Source of the DNA: Globodera rostochiensis
Taxonomy: Eukaryota > Nematoda > Chromadorea > Rhabditida > Heteroderidae
Assembly: GCA_018350325.1 (NCBI GenBank)
Contig: JAEVLN010000011.1
Span: 2,352,449-2,416,448, forward strand
Length of the DNA stretch: 64,000 nucleotides
Reading direction: 5' to 3'
Part shown: positions 60,486 to 64,000 of the stretch, one piece after another
Layout: each line of letters opens with the position of its first letter
Numbering within the stretch: the first letter of the stretch is position 1
Notes under the pieces: generated by a model
The model's input: the letters and a program-made list of their open reading frames with translations, nothing else
Databases searched by the model: none
What the model was told of the DNA's origin: nothing
Translations under genes and position numbers: made by a program

Positions 60486-62022
60486 TCATTTTAATTCCCC
60501 GCATTCTGAGATGGAAACCTGAAAATGGGCAAAAACATTTTTTGTTTGGTATTTTATTGTAATATAAATGTTGGTTCTGCACCTGCATTGTTGGCTTCCC
60601 TGCCGGCGTCCCCTGTTGTTCAACTTGGCGAACGATGTTCATTCCCTCAACCACATGGCCAAAAACGACTGAAAATAAACGAGAATTTCCATAAACTGCT
60701 CCCTTTTGATGGCTTTACCGTGCTTTCCGTCCAGCCATTCCGCCTTTTCTGTGCAGATAAAAAATTGAGATCCATTTGTATTGGCGCCACAATTTGCCAT
60801 CGACACAGTGCCGGGCATCAAATGTTTCAGCTAAAGTTTAAAGTAGCTGAATGGCCACAAGCTTGTATATTGAAAACTTCAGGCGGGTGTGGGGGGGAAG
60901 CCATGGAGGGGAAAAAAAATCGCCTGGTGAGTGCTTCCAATTTGCCTTTTTGATGGTGCAAGCGCCGATATTTTCCCTCGAAAAAATTGAAACAAATTTG
61001 TTAAGATTTATGAGCATTTATTAAGCTGCGAACATATAGTTTAGTGCGGTTCAAGAAGTTACACATAGTCCATAACATTGTCTCAGAGGTAAACCGGACG
61101 GGGGAAGGATATGCCCACGCCGCCCCCGAATTCGGGCTTGGTTGACACAATTAGGCTGAAAAAAACAAACCTTAAAGTTTTCGTCCTCAAATTTTTCCCC
61201 ATAAATTGAATGTCCGCCGGTTCCATCCCCTGCGGTGAAATCGCCGGCTTGCAGCATAAATTTAGGGATTATTCGGTGGAACTTCGACCCCTCGAAGCCA
61301 AAGCCACGTTCGCCAGTGCACAAAGCACGGAAATTCTCTGCAGTTTTTGGCACAACGTCGGACCTGAGCTCGATGACAATTCGTCCAATGTATCTTAAAC
61401 CAAACATAAAGCATGGAAGGGATTGAATATTCGGGACGGCAACCTTATTCCTATTTTAATGCCCAAATAAACGCGCTGCAATTTCTGTGATTTTTCGCCT
61501 CCGTTTTCTTCCATTTCTGCCGCACTCCCTGCCGCTGCTTCTTCGACGGGCTTTCCGCCCCCATTTTCTGCTTCGTTCTGTCCACTGCCCTGCCCGTACT
61601 GCTTCAACCATTCGTCGTCCGCCCAAATCGGCCGTTGACTTCTTTCATTCACTTTTGGCGGACGTGCAAAATTCACTCTGACCGTTTTCCCGTAAATTTC
61701 TGAATCATTCATATTGTCGATGGCTGCAGCGGAGTCCTCCGGAAGCTCAAATTCGACAAATCTTAAAGTGAACAACAAACTTTTCACGAAGTAAAATGCA
61801 ATTTGTACCCAAATCCCCTGTGTTTGCCGGTTTCATTGTCGAGAGGAATGCTAACACCAACTGAAAAGGGTTAATTGTTGATTAAAAAAATAGGAAAAGC
61901 TTACCGATATCCCCAAAAGGTATAAAAGCAAGTGTCAGAATCTTCTCATTGACTTCCTCTCCAAAACCGCCAACGTAAACTGTACGCTTTCGGCTGTGCG
62001 GAAAATTCGTTGTATATGACAT
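60486..62022 (-). CDS. PPIE: Cyclophilin E (RRM plus peptidyl-prolyl isomerase)
   Basis: A nuclear, spliceosome-associated peptidyl-prolyl cis-trans isomerase with an N-terminal RNA-recognition motif. The start at 62022 gives [20 protein letters not shown] (RNP2: VYVGGF), then [20 protein letters not shown] and [20 protein letters not shown] (RNP1: HRGFGYVQF). A linker with [11 protein letters not shown] leads into the cyclophilin domain: [92 protein letters not shown] and [13 protein letters not shown]. The active-site Arg-Ile-Ile-Pro-x-Phe-Met-x-Gln and the Trp-Leu-Asp-Gly-Lys-His loop are intact. The last exon, [10 protein letters not shown], ends at 60486. The order RRM-linker-cyclophilin matches PPIE (nematode cyn-13). 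Confidence 0.93.
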
Positions 62023-62929
62023 AATCTAAAGTTGTGGTTTCACTCTTTTTTAGTATCTATTGAAACCAAAAAACGGAAAATGAAATTGACACATAAAGCA
62101 AAGTACACCCCTAAACGGTTGCCAAAATGAGTGCCATGGCTGGCGTCCTGGGGTCCGAAACGTCCCGACCCGGTCCAAAATGCAACATTCAACACAATTT
62201 TGGCCTCAAGACCATTTACCTTTTTTGTTGTAATTTTGCGCTCTTTGAACAATTTGAAGCATAAAATTCTTTCGCCAATTTGGCAAATATTTTTTTGGCG
62301 GAAACCACTTTGATTTGAAACAACTTATGAGCCCGGGACTGAAGTGTCTTTTCCATTGGGGACTCAGTTGTCCACTGATCCCAAAATGTGCAAATTTACT
62401 GGGAGCAGGTCGTTTCGACTAGCCTACTGAACACCTAAGCTCAGGGTGGTTAGGCCTAAGTCTAACGAACCCCAAGCCAGGGTGGCTTAAGCCTAAGCCT
62501 AACGTATAAGTCTCTAACTTTTCCCAAGTTATTCTATCCGGCTTTGGAGTTATTTAAAAAAAGGCATTTTTTCCTTAGTTTTCAAAAATTTCCGTGGGCC
62601 GGGGCGTCACATTTGCCTTCTTTATGGATGATCTGTTACCCGCCGTCTAGGCATTTTAGCCGTCCACATCCAACCAGCTGAATCACTTTTTCTTTCTTAC
62701 ATGAAGTAGGTATAACTTTTTTGAGAAAAAAACAAATCGGTTGACTATCGCTTGATCAAAGGTTCAACAAAGAGTTTCTGGATAATAACGATTTGTTTTG
62801 ACTAAGTTATGAGTTTGATTACGCCAAAACGGCCGGTTCAGATCTCGCGGATATTTTGATCAGTTTTATTTTTCATTTATGGTTTATGTGTACAGTTTCA
62901 TTAAAATCTAAAATTTGTCCATAGCCCCT
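62023..62929. other. Repeat-containing intergenic region
   Basis: No conserved exon. The stretch 62435-62510 holds inverted copies of taggcctaag/cttaagcctaagcc and matches, on the opposite strand, the repeat at 46430-46505. The remainder is unique sequence. Confidence 0.5.
62435..62510 (-). repeat. Dispersed repeat with TTAGGC words
   Basis: The reverse complement reads cgttaggcttaggcttaagc and later cttggggttcgttagactta. This corresponds to 46430-46505, which has cttggggttcgttaggctta. The hexamer TTAGGC is the usual nematode telomere unit, but here it occurs only once or twice in a row. Confidence 0.55.
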
Positions 62930-64000
62930 CTATAAGAGGTTGACGAAAGCCTCCGGTAGTTTCAGTCCGCTGTGCACCGTAATCGTCGACTTGCAGTTGA
63001 CGCTGAATGCGGGACAGTAGAGGCCTCGGGGCATGTTCCTGAGAAAATTGGGCTTCAAACATTGGCATAGTCAGGGGGGATGCACCTCCTCTCCATCGAA
63101 GTTCGACAAATTTTCAATTTTAGTAACTCCCTTATTTGTTAGTAAATTTTTTCGAGAGAGCCATTCGGCACCGCAGACTCCTTCAAAAGCTTAAAATTGA
63201 CAAAAAGGTCCCGAGGTCCAATTTCTCGGAGTGTTTCGTATTGACCCAGCCTCACACCCCCCCCCCTTCCCGCCCGCTACCGACTTGAACGCGTGCACGC
63301 ATAGCGGCGTGTCGTTGATGGCGAAGCTGAGCGTGCCCCGGTCGCAGTCTATCGCCACGCCGATCACACTTCCGCAGCCGACCACGCCCCCGCTCATCCG
63401 TCCGTGGTGAGTGTCCGCGTGGAAGAACCAGGAACGCTGCCCGTCCACGTACATGCTCCAGCCATGCACATCTTTGCCTGAACAACGAATTGAAATTGTT
63501 TCGAATTTCGAGATTGGACCCCAAAGATCGTCAAAACGTCAGAATTTTTTGTAGAATTGAATCAAGAAATTGTTTTATATTCGTGTAAAATTTGGCAAAT
63601 TCTCTCTATTGAACCAACCGAGCATCGCCCTTCTGTTGACGGGCGGTTGTGCTACTCCGATCACAATGTCCGCGTTCCCGTCGTAGCGATCCACACTGGC
63701 CTCCCAATAGTGAATGCCTTGGGAAAAAGTTACGGTGCCGAGCACGGTACGGTAGTCGATGGACGTGCCGGTCACTGTACAACAGTCGTTGGAGAAAAGC
63801 AGATCACCCCCGCCGGCGCTTGGAGATGGGCTGTGTCCGCCGGCGATGGGGACGTCGTCAGAATTGCGCTCGGAGGACGACGAGTGGAGAGGCCCCTCGG
63901 AGCTGAGTTGGAACCAGGCAACTGAAAATTAGCTATTTATAAGCTTTTACCAATAAAATTTGAAGAGAATTTAACGCCCCGGTACGTTTCAGTGCCGGGA
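62930..64000 (-). CDS. TRIM9/TRIM67-like (MADD-2) protein, SPRY domain, 3' part only
   Basis: The gene runs off the right edge of the window; only the C-terminal SPRY domain is present. TRIM9-class proteins are RING E3 ligases that act with netrin receptors in axon guidance; the worm member is MADD-2. The minus-strand frame near 63920-63600 gives [40 protein letters not shown] and [20 protein letters not shown]. The next exon gives [40 protein letters not shown] and [20 protein letters not shown]. The last gives [20 protein letters not shown] and [15 protein letters not shown], ending at 62930. The pattern [13 protein letters not shown]...FGV-like...MYVD..RSWF is specific to TRIM9/67 over other SPRY proteins. 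The upstream RING, B-boxes and FN3 domain are outside the window. Confidence 0.85.

Overview
This is a eukaryotic, nuclear, gene-dense window from a nematode. The evidence is short introns with ttttcag-like acceptors, nematode-like gene content (vha-10-like V-ATPase G subunit, PKD/DKF kinase, alpha-type Cys-loop receptor subunit, TRIM9/MADD-2-like SPRY) and several GC-AG introns. I suspect a plant-parasitic tylenchid, perhaps a cyst nematode, because GC-AG introns have been reported as common there. That lineage call is inference. All multi-exon models were built by hand from reading frame, splice phase and family similarity; spans run from start codon to stop codon and include introns.

Layout. 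0-5 kb: ribosomal protein P1 (+), a 0.4 kb foldback repeat, an orphan terminal exon (-) and a TMEM144-like membrane protein (-) with an apparent one-base frameshift. 5-14 kb: a complete 19-exon protein kinase D gene (+), an orphan terminal exon, and a bacterial-type guanine deaminase with introns (+). 14-18 kb: an alpha-type acetylcholine-receptor-like channel subunit (-). 18.5-21.8 kb: a 3.3 kb minisatellite of 26/27-bp units that is open in nearly every reading frame. 22-25 kb: an MFSD8/CLN7-like transporter (-). 26-34 kb: two predicted secreted low-complexity proteins, one Gly/Cys-rich (-) and one of 585 residues with Gly-Lys and Pro-Gln-Gly blocks (+), separated by about 4 kb of repeat-rich sequence that includes a 44-base G run. 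35-42 kb: an OATP/SLCO transporter (+) and an unknown type I membrane protein (-). 42-48 kb: vha-10 (+), SDHAF4 (+) and a cluster of nested inverted-repeat transposons. 48-55 kb: tyrosyl-tRNA synthetase with a second, degenerate catalytic core (+), a BED-finger/6-pyruvoyl-tetrahydropterin synthase reading frame (+) and ubl-5 (-). 55-64 kb: a mahogunin-type RING ligase (+), cyclophilin E (-) and the 3' part of a TRIM9-like gene (-) that runs off the window.

Most genes are housekeeping or neuronal/signalling genes with no shared pathway. The most unusual items are the pseudo-dimeric TyrRS, the BED-PTPS fusion frame, the guanine deaminase of possible bacterial ancestry, the two secreted glycine-rich proteins, the minisatellite, and a 1,300-bp Tc1/mariner-like palindrome inserted at a TA inside another inverted-repeat element.
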